A stretch of DNA of 64,000 bases from the NCBI RefSeq assembly GCF_036226445.1, contig NZ_CP108474.1, positions 4,464,001-4,528,000 on the forward strand, in the 5' to 3' direction. The notes under the pieces are model-generated. The model was not told the origin of the DNA and did not search any database. It was given only the letters and a program-made list of their open reading frames with translations. This DNA comes from Streptomyces sp. NBC_01255. Lineage in GTDB: Bacteria; Actinomycetota; Actinomycetes; Streptomycetales; Streptomycetaceae. Numbering within the stretch: the stretch's first letter is position 1; each line of letters starts with the position of its first letter. The translations under genes and the position numbers were made by a program. This document shows positions 56,106-64,000 of the stretch, in pieces.

Positions 56106-57605
56106 TCAGCCGTAGCGGCGCGGCGTCCAGGCGATCGTCCGGCCGTCGGCCCGCTCGACCGCCCGCGTCTGCGAGGAGCCGACGAGGAGCAGGGTGCGCA
56201 TGTCGACCTCGGACGGCTCCAGGGTCTTCAGGGTCACCACCCGGACCGACTGCTCGGGGCCGCCGACGTCACGGGCGACGACCACCGGGGTCTCGGGCGA
56301 GCGGAGTTCGAGCAGGAGGTCGCGGGCGGCGGCCACCTGGTGCGTACGGGACTTCGACCCCGGGTTGTAGAGGGCGATGACCAGGTCGGCGCCGGCGGCG
56401 GCGCGCAGCCGGGCCTCGATGACGTCCCACGGCTTGAGCCGGTCGGAGAGCGAGATCGTGGCGTAGTCGTGGCCGAGCGGGGCGCCCGCCGCCGCGGCGG
56501 CCGCGTTGGCGGCGGTCACGCCCGGCAGGACCCGTACGGGGACGTCCGCGTACGCCGGTTCGCAGGCGACCTCCAGGACGGCGGTGGCCATGGCGAAGAC
56601 GCCCGGGTCGCCGCCGGAGACGACTGCGACCTTCCGCCCGCGCTTGGCCAGGTCGAGCGCGAACTCGGCCCGCTCCGACTCGACCTTGTTGTCGGAGCCG
56701 TGCCGGATCTGCCCGGGGCGCAGCTCCGGCACCCGGTCCAGGTAGGTGGTGTAGCCGACGAGGACGTCGGCGTTGACGAGCGCGCCGCGCGACTCGGGCG
56801 TCAGCCAGGGCGCGCCGGCCGGGCCGGTGCCGACGACGACGACCTCGCCCCGCTCCCGTACCGGAAGCTCCTGGTCGATACGGGAGGGGAGGACCGCGAC
56901 GGAGAAGTACGGGACGGAGTCCGGGTCGATGTCGGCGAGGTCGCCGGTCCGCTCGCCCGCCATGAACGCCCGCTCCACGTACCGCGCGTCGTCGAGCCGG
57001 CCCGCCCGCTCCAGGGCGCGCTTCACGGTGGGGAAGGTGCGGCCGAGCTTCATCACGACCGCCGAGTCGGTGCCCGCGAGGCGGGCCGTCAGCTCGTCCT
57101 CCGGCAGGGTGCCGGGGATGATCGTGAGGACCTCCTCCGCCTCGCACAGCGGCTCGCCGAGCCGGGCGGCGGCGGCGCTCACCGAGGTGACGCCGGGGAT
57201 GACGGTCGTGTCGTAGCGGTCCGCGAGCCGCTTGTGCATGTGCTGGTACGAGCCGTAGAAGAGCGGGTCGCCCTCGGCGAGGACGGCGACCGTGCGGCCG
57301 GCGTCGAGGTGGGCGGCGAGGCGGGCCGCGGCCTCCTCGTAGAAGTCGTTCAGGGCGCCCCGGTAGCCGCCGGGGTGGTCCGTGGTCTCGACGGTGAGCG
57401 GGTACATGAGCCGCTCCTCGACATGGTCCTCGCGGATGTGCTCGGCGGCGATGGAGCGCGCTATCGAGCGGCCGTGGCGGGCCGAGTGGTACGCGACGAC
57501 GTCGGCGGCGGCGATGGCCTTCACCGCGGCGACGGTCATCAGGTTCGGGTCGCCGGGCCCGAGCCCGACCCCGTACAGCTTGCCTTTCGTGTGCGCGGTG
57601 CTCAT
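56106..57605 (-). CDS. cobIJ: Fused precorrin-2 C20- and precorrin-3B C17-methyltransferase
   Basis: A 499-residue fusion. Residues 1-~245 are CobI (GVGLGPGDPNLMTVAAVKAI, AEGDPLFYGSYQHMHKRL, VIPGVTSVSAAAARLGEPL). Residues ~255-499 are CobJ (VVVGTGPAGAPWLTPESRGA, VVSGGDPGVFAMATAVLEVA, VLPGVTAANAAAAAAGAPLGHDY beginning VLPGVTAANA). Both halves are complete class III methylases. ATG overlaps cobH stop. Confidence 0.96.
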   Translation of the reverse strand: MSTAHTKGKLYGVGLGPGDPNLMTVAAVKAIAAADVVAYHSARHGRSIARSIAAEHIREDHVEERLMYPLTVETTDHPGGYRGALNDFYEEAAARLAAHLDAGRTVAVLAEGDPLFYGSYQHMHKRLADRYDTTVIPGVTSVSAAAARLGEPLCEAEEVLTIIPGTLPEDELTARLAGTDSAVVMKLGRTFPTVKRALERAGRLDDARYVERAFMAGERTGDLADIDPDSVPYFSVAVLPSRIDQELPVRERGEVVVVGTGPAGAPWLTPESRGALVNADVLVGYTTYLDRVPELRPGQIRHGSDNKVESERAEFALDLAKRGRKVAVVSGGDPGVFAMATAVLEVACEPAYADVPVRVLPGVTAANAAAAAAGAPLGHDYATISLSDRLKPWDVIEARLRAAAGADLVIALYNPGSKSRTHQVAAARDLLLELRSPETPVVVARDVGGPEQSVRVVTLKTLEPSEVDMRTLLLVGSSQTRAVERADGRTIAWTPRRYG

Positions 57606-58255
57606 GCCTGGATCTCCGCTTCGTGGGCGAGGGCGTTGATCGCGGCGGCGGTCATCGCGCTGCCGCCGCGCCGGCCCCGTACGACGAGGTAGTCGAGGTC
57701 CAGGGTGTTCGCGGCGAGCGCGTCCTTGGACTCGGCGGCGCCGATGAAGCCGACCGGGATGCCGAGGACGGCGGCGGGCCTGCCGGCGCCCTTCGCGATC
57801 ATCTCCAGGAGGTGGAAGAGGGCGGTGGGGGCGTTGCCGATGGCGACGACGGAGCCTTCGAGGCGGTCCCGCCACAGTTCGAGCGCGGCGGCGGAGCGGG
57901 TGGTGCCGAGGTCGGCGGCGAGGCCCGGCACGGCCGGGTCGGAGAGCGTGCAGATCACCTCGTTGTCGGCGGGCAGCCGCTTGCGGGTGACGCCGCTGGC
58001 GACCATCTGCGCGTCGCAGAGGATCGGGGCGCCGGCGCGCAGGGCCTCGCGGGCGTTCGCGGCGACCTGAGGGGAGTACGCGATGTCCTGGACGAGGTCG
58101 GTCATGCCGCAGGCGTGGATCATCCGGACCGCCACCTGGGCGACGTCGGCGGGCAGGCCCGCGAGCTCCGCCTCGGCGCGGATCGTGGCAAAGGACCGGC
58201 GGTAGATCTCCGCCCCGTCCTTCTCGTAGTCGAACATCCTGGTGCTCTCGCTCAT
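57602..58255 (-). CDS. cobH: Precorrin-8X methylmutase
   Basis: A 217-residue isomerase moving the C11 methyl to C12 to give hydrogenobyrinate. Landmarks: DGAEIYRRSFATIRAEAEL, VRMIHACGM with the catalytic His, ILCDAQMVASGVTRKRLP and GIPVGFIGAAESKDAL. ATG 58255 overlaps the cobG stop (ATGA); ATG 58237 is an alternative. Confidence 0.96.
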   Translation of the reverse strand: MSESTRMFDYEKDGAEIYRRSFATIRAEAELAGLPADVAQVAVRMIHACGMTDLVQDIAYSPQVAANAREALRAGAPILCDAQMVASGVTRKRLPADNEVICTLSDPAVPGLAADLGTTRSAAALELWRDRLEGSVVAIGNAPTALFHLLEMIAKGAGRPAAVLGIPVGFIGAAESKDALAANTLDLDYLVVRGRRGGSAMTAAAINALAHEAEIQA

Positions 58256-59547
58256 CTCGTCGTCGTGGCGGTCGTGCCGGTGGTGGTGCGGGCCGTGGTC
58301 ACTGCTTCGGGCAGGGCGGTACGGGGGGTGGGGACGCCGTCCACCAGGTAGGCGCCGTCGGCGGTGGCGACGACGTCGACCCAGGTGCCGTGCGGATGCC
58401 CGCAGCGGCGCTCGCACCCGGAGTAATGAACAGGGAGAGGGAGGCAGAGGGCGGCCCCCGGGGCCGCGTCCTCGCGGACGTCCGCGAGGGACTTGGCGCA
58501 CCCGGGGCGCCCGGTGCAGGCGCTGACGCCCGCCCAGGGGGAGTCGGGCCGGGTGATCAGCCCGGAGGCGGCGAGGGCGGCGAGCCGGTCGCGGTCCTGA
58601 TGGCCCGCCGCCGCCGCCGCTGCCGCCGCCGCTCCCACGACGACCGCACCGCGCCACGGCGTCAGCCGCACCTCCTCGGCGGGCAGCAGCGCGCGCAGCT
58701 GGGCGGCGGTGAGGCGGCCGAGGGGCGCCAGGACGTACAGGGCGGTGGCGCCGAGGGGCCCGGGGGCGAGGGGCGCGCCATCGGGGACTTCTCGTACAGG
58801 TAGGGGTACGGGCTCCGCCGCGATCCCCGCGCGGGCGAGCGCGCCCGCCACGTCGGGGGCGCACCCATCCGGCAGCTCCCGCACCCGCCAGGCCCCGTTC
58901 CCGGCCTCGCGGGCGGCGTCCAGGAAGGCCCCGGCGGCGGCGAGGGCGGCCCGGGGAGCGTCGGCCCCGCCGACCCGGAAGGCCAGCCCGCCCACGTACA
59001 ACAGCGCGGCACCCGGCTCCACTGCGACCAAGGTCACATCGCCGCCGAGGCCCGCCACGTCACCGCGCCCGTCGTCGAGGACGAAGAGGAAACGGCCGGA
59101 CAGCGCCGCCGCCCAGGGCTCGGCGCACAGCAGGGTGTCCAGCTCACGGGCCCACAACTGGACCTCGGGGCCGCCGAGTCCGTCGAGGCCGGCGGCCGGG
59201 GAGGCCACGATGTTGCGGACGCGTTCGTGGGTGGGGGAGGGCAGCAGGCCCGCTTCCGCGAGCAGTGCGGCGAGCTCCGCCCCGCAGTCGTCCGCGAGGC
59301 CGCGCAGCTCCGCGTTCCCCCGGGAGGTGATGCTGACCCGTCCGTCGCCGAGGATCTCCGCCGCGTCCGCCAGCGCCTCGACCTGACGTGCCGTCAAGCA
59401 TCCTGCGGGCAGCCGCAGTCGGGCCAGCCGGCCGTCGTCGGCGGCGTGCAGGCGCAGCGCCCCGGGGCAGGCGTCGCCACGGTCCCGTTTGCGAGCTTCG
59501 TCCCGTTCGGGCGTCGAGGGTGGGGTGGGCGGCATGGCGGCGAGCAT
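58252..59547 (-). CDS. cobG: Precorrin-3B synthase (oxygen-dependent)
   Basis: A 431-residue sulfite/nitrite-reductase-like iron-sulfur protein. Core: CPGALRLHAADDGRLARLRLPAG, GRVSITSRGNAELRG, and the [4Fe-4S] ligands in SACTGRPGCAKSL and HYSGCERRCGHPHGTW. CobG uses oxygen to make precorrin-3B, so the route includes the aerobic step. The C-terminus ends in a Thr/Arg-rich run. Start at ATG 59547; ATG 59535 or GTG 59553 are possible. Confidence 0.94.
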   Translation of the reverse strand: MLAAMPPTPPSTPERDEARKRDRGDACPGALRLHAADDGRLARLRLPAGCLTARQVEALADAAEILGDGRVSITSRGNAELRGLADDCGAELAALLAEAGLLPSPTHERVRNIVASPAAGLDGLGGPEVQLWARELDTLLCAEPWAAALSGRFLFVLDDGRGDVAGLGGDVTLVAVEPGAALLYVGGLAFRVGGADAPRAALAAAGAFLDAAREAGNGAWRVRELPDGCAPDVAGALARAGIAAEPVPLPVREVPDGAPLAPGPLGATALYVLAPLGRLTAAQLRALLPAEEVRLTPWRGAVVVGAAAAAAAAAGHQDRDRLAALAASGLITRPDSPWAGVSACTGRPGCAKSLADVREDAAPGAALCLPLPVHYSGCERRCGHPHGTWVDVVATADGAYLVDGVPTPRTALPEAVTTARTTTGTTATTTR

Positions 59548-59629
59548 ACCCACGGGGAACCGGGCCACCACCGAGTGTGATCCGGCCGACTCCACGGCCC
59601 GCCCCGCCCCGCCGACCTCACGATCTAGG

Positions 59630-59750
59630 ATGCAGATCGGCATGGGGTCCCAGGACCCCGGGGAGGAAGCCCGGTGAGAATCCGGCGCGGTCCCGCCACT
59701 GTGAGCCCGTACCAGCGATGGCACGGGTGAGTCAGGAACTCCCGCCGTCC
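59630..59750 (+). ncRNA. Cobalamin riboswitch upstream of cobN
   Basis: Contains the conserved core GAGGAAGCCCGGTGAGAATC region (59662-59682), CCGCCACTGTGA (59694-59705) and the B12-box-like AGTCAGGAACTCCCGCC (59730-59746). A CGGGG/CCCCG hairpin (59762-59780) adjoins the Shine-Dalgarno GAGGAAGGG of cobN and could be the expression platform. The rest of the 253-nt gap is the divergent leader of cobG. Confidence 0.92.
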
Positions 59751-59800
59751 ACACGACCACCCGGGGCGCGGACAACCCCGAGGAAGGGCCTGCGCACGCC

Positions 59801-62800
59801 ATGCTTCTGCTGCTGTCGCACTCCGACACCGACCTGCTCAGTGCCCGCGCGGCGAACGCCGCCTCGGCCGAGGGAGCCGGCGGCCCGGTCGAGTACCGGT
59901 TCGCCAACCCCTCCCGGCTGTCCCTCGCCGAACTGCCCACGCTCCTCGACGGCGTCGATCTCGTCGTCGTCCGCCTCCTGGGCGGCATCCGCTCCTGGGA
60001 GGAGGGGATCGACGCGATCCGCGCCACCGGGAAGCCGGTCGTCGTGCTCAGCGGCGAACAGGCCCCCGACGCCCAGCTGATGGAGACCTCGACCGTCCCC
60101 GTCGGCGTCGCCACCGAGGCGCACGCCTACCTCGCGCACGGCGGCCCCGGGAACCTGGAGCAGCTGGCCCGCTTCCTCTCCGACACCGTCCTCCTCACCG
60201 GCCACGGCTTCGAGGCCCCGGCGCCGGCCCCCACCTGGGGCCCGCTGGAGCGCACCGCCCGGACGACGACCGGCCCGACGATCGCGGTGCTCTACTACCG
60301 CGCCCACCACATGAGCGGGAACACCGCCTTCGTGGAAACCCTCTGCGCGGCGATCGAGGACACCGGCGCGCAGGCGCTCCCGCTGTACGTGGCGTCCCTG
60401 CGCGCCCCCGAGGCGGAGCTGCTCGACCGGCTCCGTACCGCCGACGCGATCGTCACCACCGTCCTCGCGGCGGGCGGCACCAAGCCCGCCGAGGCGCAGG
60501 CCGGCGGTGACGAGGAGGCCTGGGACGCGGGCGCGCTGGCCGGGCTCGACGTACCGATCCTCCAGGCGTTGTGCCTGACCGGTTCGCGCGAGAACTGGGA
60601 GGAGAACGACGAGGGCCTGTCGCCGCTGGACGCGGCCAGCCAGGTCGCCGTGCCCGAGTTCGACGGCCGGCTCATCACCGTCCCGTTCTCCTTCAAGGAG
60701 ATCGACGCGGACGGGCTTCCGGCGTACGTCGCGGACGCCGAGCGCGCCGCCCGCGTCGCCGGGATCGCCGTCCGCCACGCGCGGCTCCGCCACATCCCGA
60801 ACGCCGAGAAGAAGCTGGCGCTCGTCCTCTCCGCGTACCCGACGAAGCACTCCCGCATCGGCAACGCGGTAGGCCTCGACACCCCCGCCTCCGCCGTCTC
60901 GCTCCTCCGCCGCCTGATCGCCGAGGGCTACGACTTCGGCCCGGCCGAAGACCTCCCCGGCCTGATCTCCGGCGACGGCGACGAGCTGATCTACGCCCTC
61001 ATCGAGGCCGGCGGCCACGACCAGGACTGGCTGACGGAGGAGCAGCTCGCGCGCAACCCCGTCCGCATCCCGGCCGCCGACTACAAGCGCTGGTACGCGA
61101 CCCTGCCCGAGGAGCTCCGCACGCACGTCGAGGAGCACTGGGGCCCGGCGCCCGGCGAGATGTTCCTCGACCGCTCCCGCAACCCGGAGGGCGACATCGT
61201 GCTCGCCGCCCTGCGCCGCGGGAACCTGCTGATCCTCATCCAGCCGCCGCGCGGCTTCGGCGAGAACCCGATCGCGATCTACCACGACCCCGATCTCCCG
61301 CCGTCGCACCACTACCTGGCCGCCTACCGCTGGATCGCCGCCCGCGCCGAGGACGGCGGCTTCGGCGCCGACGCCATGGTCCACCTGGGCAAGCACGGCA
61401 ACCTGGAGTGGCTGCCCGGCAAGAACGCCGGCCTGTCCGCCGCCTGCGGCCCCGACGCGGCACTGGGCGACATCCCGCTGATCTACCCCTTCCTCGTCAA
61501 CGACCCGGGCGAGGGCACGCAGGCCAAGCGGCGCGTGCACGCGACCCTCGTCGACCACCTGGTGCCGCCGATGGCGCGCGCCGAGTCGTACGGCGACATC
61601 GCGCGCCTGGAGCAGCTGCTCGACGAGTACGCGCAGATCTCCTCGATGGACCCGTCGAAGCTGCCCGCGATCCGCGCCCAGATCTGGACGCTGATCCAGG
61701 CGGCCAAGCTCGACCACGACCTGGGGCTCCAGGACCGCCCGGAGGACGACGGCTTCGACGACTTCCTGCTGCACGTCGACGGCTGGCTGTGCGAGGTCAA
61801 GGACGCCCAGATCCGCGACGGCCTGCACGTCCTGGGCGGCGCGCCGGAGGGCGAGGCCCGCGTCAACCTGGTCCTCTCGATCCTCCGCGCCCGCCAGATC
61901 TGGGGCGGTACGCAGGCGCTGCCGGGCCTGCGCGAGGCGCTCGGCCTGGACGAGTCGGCCATGGACCGGGCCAGGACCGACGACATCGAGGAGCGCGCCC
62001 GCCGGGTGGTCGAGGCCATGGAGGCCGCCGGCTGGTCCGTGGACGCGATCACGGACGCCGCCGTACTGGGCCTGGGCGCCCCGCCGATGGGCGGCACGGC
62101 GTACGGGATCCAGCTGGAGTCCGTGAAGACGGTCCTCCGCTTCGCCTGCGAGCAGGTGGTACCCCGCCTCGCCGGCACGACGGACGAGCTGACCCACGCG
62201 GTCCACGCCCTGAACGGCGGCTTCGTCCCGGCGGGCCCGTCGGGCTCCCCGCTCCGCGGCCTGGTCAACGTCCTGCCGACGGGCCGCAACTTCTACTCGG
62301 TGGACCCGAAGGCCGTCCCCTCCCGCCTGGCGTGGGAGACGGGCCAGGCCTTGGCCGACTCGCTCCTGGAGCGCTACCGCACGGACAACGGCGAGTGGCC
62401 GACCTCCGTCGGTCTCTCCCTCTGGGGTACGAGCGCGATGCGGACCGCAGGCGACGACGTGGCCGAGGCGCTCGCCCTGCTCGGCGTCCGCCCGCTCTGG
62501 GACGACGCCTCGCGCCGGGTGAACGGCCTGGAGGCCATCCCCCTCGCCGAACTGAACCGCCCGCGTGTCGACGTCACCCTCCGCATCTCGGGCTTCTTCC
62601 GAGACGCGTTCCCGCACGTCATCGGCCTCCTGGACGACGCGGTACGCCTGGTCGCGGCCCTCGACGAACCGGCCACGGACAACTACGTCCGGGCGCACGC
62701 GCAGGCCGACCTGGCCGAGCACGGCGACGAGCGGCGCGCGACGACCCGTATCTTCGGCTCCCGGCCGGGGACGTACGGCGCGGGCATCCTCCAGCTGATC

Positions 62801-63484
62801 GACAGCCGCGACTGGCGCACGGACGCCGACCTCGCGGAGGTCTACACGGTGTGGGGCGGCTACGCCTACGGCCGAGGCCTCGAAGGCCGCCCGGCGCGCG
62901 CCGAGATGGAGACGGCGTACAAGCGCATCGCGGTGGCCGCCAAGAACACGGACACCCGCGAGCACGACATCGCCGACTCGGACGACTACTTCCAGTACCA
63001 CGGCGGCATGGTGGCGACCGTCCGCGCGCTCAAGGGCACGGCCCCCGAGGCGTACATCGGCGACTCCACCCGTCCCGAGACCGTCCGCACCCGCACCCTC
63101 GTCGAGGAGACCTCCCGGGTCTTCCGCGCCCGCGTGGTCAACCCGCGCTGGATCGAAGCGATGCGCCGCCACGGCTACAAGGGCGCGTTCGAGCTGGCGG
63201 CGACGGTCGACTACCTCTTCGGCTACGACGCCACGACGGGCGTGGTCGCCGACTGGATGTACGACAAACTCACCCAGGAATACGTCCTCGACGCGGACAA
63301 CCAGGCCTTCCTGAAGGAAGCCAACCCCTGGGCCCTGCACGGCATCGCGGAACGCCTCCTCGAAGCCGAGTCCCGCGGCATGTGGGAGAAGCCGGACCCG
63401 GAGACCCTGGCCGCCCTGCGCCAGGTCTTCCTGGAAACGGAAGGCGACCTGGAAGGCGCCGGGGGCACCGACGAGGAGGAGTAA
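59801..63484 (+). CDS. cobN: Cobaltochelatase subunit CobN
   Basis: A 1227-residue large subunit of the ATP-dependent cobaltochelatase that inserts cobalt into hydrogenobyrinate a,c-diamide. Family landmarks: GNTAFVETLCAAIEDTGA, LVLSAYPTKHSRIGNAVGLD, MVHLGKHGNLEWLPGKNAGLS, LPTGRNFYSVDPKAVPS and VWGGYAYGRG. Full length for the family. CobS and CobT, or ChlID-type partners, are not in this window. It is regulated by the riboswitch immediately upstream. Confidence 0.97.
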   Translation: MLLLLSHSDTDLLSARAANAASAEGAGGPVEYRFANPSRLSLAELPTLLDGVDLVVVRLLGGIRSWEEGIDAIRATGKPVVVLSGEQAPDAQLMETSTVPVGVATEAHAYLAHGGPGNLEQLARFLSDTVLLTGHGFEAPAPAPTWGPLERTARTTTGPTIAVLYYRAHHMSGNTAFVETLCAAIEDTGAQALPLYVASLRAPEAELLDRLRTADAIVTTVLAAGGTKPAEAQAGGDEEAWDAGALAGLDVPILQALCLTGSRENWEENDEGLSPLDAASQVAVPEFDGRLITVPFSFKEIDADGLPAYVADAERAARVAGIAVRHARLRHIPNAEKKLALVLSAYPTKHSRIGNAVGLDTPASAVSLLRRLIAEGYDFGPAEDLPGLISGDGDELIYALIEAGGHDQDWLTEEQLARNPVRIPAADYKRWYATLPEELRTHVEEHWGPAPGEMFLDRSRNPEGDIVLAALRRGNLLILIQPPRGFGENPIAIYHDPDLPPSHHYLAAYRWIAARAEDGGFGADAMVHLGKHGNLEWLPGKNAGLSAACGPDAALGDIPLIYPFLVNDPGEGTQAKRRVHATLVDHLVPPMARAESYGDIARLEQLLDEYAQISSMDPSKLPAIRAQIWTLIQAAKLDHDLGLQDRPEDDGFDDFLLHVDGWLCEVKDAQIRDGLHVLGGAPEGEARVNLVLSILRARQIWGGTQALPGLREALGLDESAMDRARTDDIEERARRVVEAMEAAGWSVDAITDAAVLGLGAPPMGGTAYGIQLESVKTVLRFACEQVVPRLAGTTDELTHAVHALNGGFVPAGPSGSPLRGLVNVLPTGRNFYSVDPKAVPSRLAWETGQALADSLLERYRTDNGEWPTSVGLSLWGTSAMRTAGDDVAEALALLGVRPLWDDASRRVNGLEAIPLAELNRPRVDVTLRISGFFRDAFPHVIGLLDDAVRLVAALDEPATDNYVRAHAQADLAEHGDERRATTRIFGSRPGTYGAGILQLIDSRDWRTDADLAEVYTVWGGYAYGRGLEGRPARAEMETAYKRIAVAAKNTDTREHDIADSDDYFQYHGGMVATVRALKGTAPEAYIGDSTRPETVRTRTLVEETSRVFRARVVNPRWIEAMRRHGYKGAFELAATVDYLFGYDATTGVVADWMYDKLTQEYVLDADNQAFLKEANPWALHGIAERLLEAESRGMWEKPDPETLAALRQVFLETEGDLEGAGGTDEEE

Positions 63485-63509
63485 CCCTCCCTTCTCACCC
63501 GCAAGGTCT

Positions 63510-63556
63510 CCGAAGGCCTCGCTCACCGCACGGGGGTCGGTGGACGGGGCCTTCGG
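63510..63556 (+). terminator. Weak hairpin after cobN
   Basis: CCGAAGGCC (63510-63518) pairs with GGCCTTCGG (63548-63556) across a 29-nt loop, 26 nt after the cobN stop. Long loop makes it tentative. Confidence 0.35.
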
Positions 63557-63631
63557 CATGCCGTGACCTCCGTGCATCGCGGCCCGCCAAGGACCCGGCC
63601 CACAGCGCCTGACGGGCACTCCGGTCGGTGC

Positions 63632-63659
63632 TTGACCTCAACCTTTGTTGATGTACGAG
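63632..63659 (+). promoter_or_regulatory. MerR-family-type operator/promoter
   Basis: ACCTCAAC (63635-63642) and GTTGATGT (63647-63654) form an 8-4-8 inverted repeat with one mismatch, overlapping TTGACC (63632-63637) as a minus-35 box. This TTGACCTCAAC...GTTGA layout is typical of SoxR/MerR-like sites in Streptomyces. Confidence 0.6.
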
Positions 63660-63695
63660 AGTCGTGTCATCGAACCGCGAGACGAGGAGATTCCG

Positions 63696-64000
63696 ATGAC
63701 ACAGCCCAGGATCCTGGTGACCGGCGCGACGGGAAGGGTCGGCGGTGCGGTGGTGGGCCAACTGCACGCGGCGGGCGTGCCCGTGCGGGCGCTGGTGCGT
63801 GGGGAGGCGGACTTCCCGGAGGGTGTGCAGGCGGTACGTGGCGATCTCGGTGATCCCGCGTCGTTGGGCCCGGCTCTGGAGGGCGTCGATACGGTCTTCC
63901 TGGTGTGGCCGTTCCTGAGTGCCGAGGGTGCGTCGGACGTGATCGACGCGATCGGGAAGCATGCTCGGCGGGTGGTGTACCTGTCGTCCGCCGGGGTCGG
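63696..64000 (+). CDS. NAD(P)-binding oxidoreductase, N-terminal part (NmrA/epimerase-like)
   Basis: The first 101 residues of a protein cut by the window end. It has a Rossmann fold with ILVTGATGRVGGAVVGQL (dinucleotide-binding Gly motif), RALVRG (phosphate-binding Arg of NADP-type), GDLGDPASLGPALEGVDTVFLVWP and VVYLSSAGV. It fits the NmrA/atypical SDR group, such as quinone reductase-like proteins. GAGGAG precedes ATG 63696. Confidence 0.85.
   Translation, partial: MTQPRILVTGATGRVGGAVVGQLHAAGVPVRALVRGEADFPEGVQAVRGDLGDPASLGPALEGVDTVFLVWPFLSAEGASDVIDAIGKHARRVVYLSSAGV

Noticed and set aside
59732..63619. 1295-codon minus-strand open frame opposite cobN
   Set aside because: It is a shadow of high-GC codon bias: the plus strand encodes a complete CobN, and the antisense product is low-complexity Arg/Gly/Val with no family features.
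63495..63962. Minus-strand 155-codon ORF at the window end
   Set aside because: Antisense to an NAD(P)-binding gene with a clear Rossmann motif and Shine-Dalgarno.

Overview
The window is about 72% GC with strong third-position G/C bias. It carries Streptomyces hallmarks: a whiJ/abaA-like HTH + DUF397 + anti-sigma-type ATPase set, DUF6879, DUF6126, DUF2630 and DUF7144 families, a bL37 mini-ribosomal protein, leaderless TANNNT-7nt-start promoters, and an actinobacterial cobalamin locus. I read it as a Streptomyces (or close relative) chromosome. There is no sign of a plasmid or prophage backbone, and no transposase, tRNA, rRNA or CRISPR array was recognised.

Layout. 1-834: 3' end of aspS with a strong terminator. 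1049-7322 (minus): a translationally coupled four-gene unit running SseB-like protein, helical protein, 1534-residue Rhs/YD-repeat polymorphic toxin, candidate immunity protein; the toxin tip and immunity gene are visibly AT-richer. 7454-11278: a C-terminal fragment of an Rpn-type protein, a Uma2 protein, and a whiJ/abaA-like regulatory set. 11344-17061: secreted intradiol dioxygenase-like protein, CitG/MdcB homologue, MFS exporter with divergent HxlR regulator around a perfect palindrome, DoxX-like gene behind a candidate ECF41-type promoter, and metG. 17174-28880: two-component system, VWA protein with a long acidic repeat, PhoX-type phosphatase with a PHO-box-like repeat, permease and FUSC/GtrA membrane proteins, and an unusual palindrome array. 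28925-41837: small membrane/lipoprotein operon, hydrolase/MocR pair, Rrf2-MFS-RidA operon, DrrAB-type ABC exporter, stress protein, and a flavin reductase/LLM oxidoreductase pair.

41938-63484 is a broken-up cobalamin locus: cobL-cobM, cbiD and cobK (divergent, 12 nt apart), cobG-cobH-cobIJ (three genes joined by ATGA overlaps) and riboswitch-cobN. Between these lie an SGNH esterase, bL37, a Phd/PIN toxin-antitoxin pair, a GNAT enzyme, a PA14/FnIII secreted protein, a beta-lactamase-fold hydrolase and a second ESX-like module (small helical protein, DUF1023 hydrolase, lipoprotein). The corrin enzymes combine CobG and CobN (oxygen-dependent, late-cobalt route) with CbiD (classically early-cobalt route). 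The window ends inside an NAD(P)-binding oxidoreductase gene behind a MerR-like operator.

Several regulator/target pairs show their probable operators directly: HxlR palindrome, MocR direct repeats, Rrf2 repeat over a leaderless promoter, Phd inverted repeat, and a palindrome before the LLM operon. No database search could be run. Family calls come from motifs and remembered family features; gene symbols are given only for well-known families.
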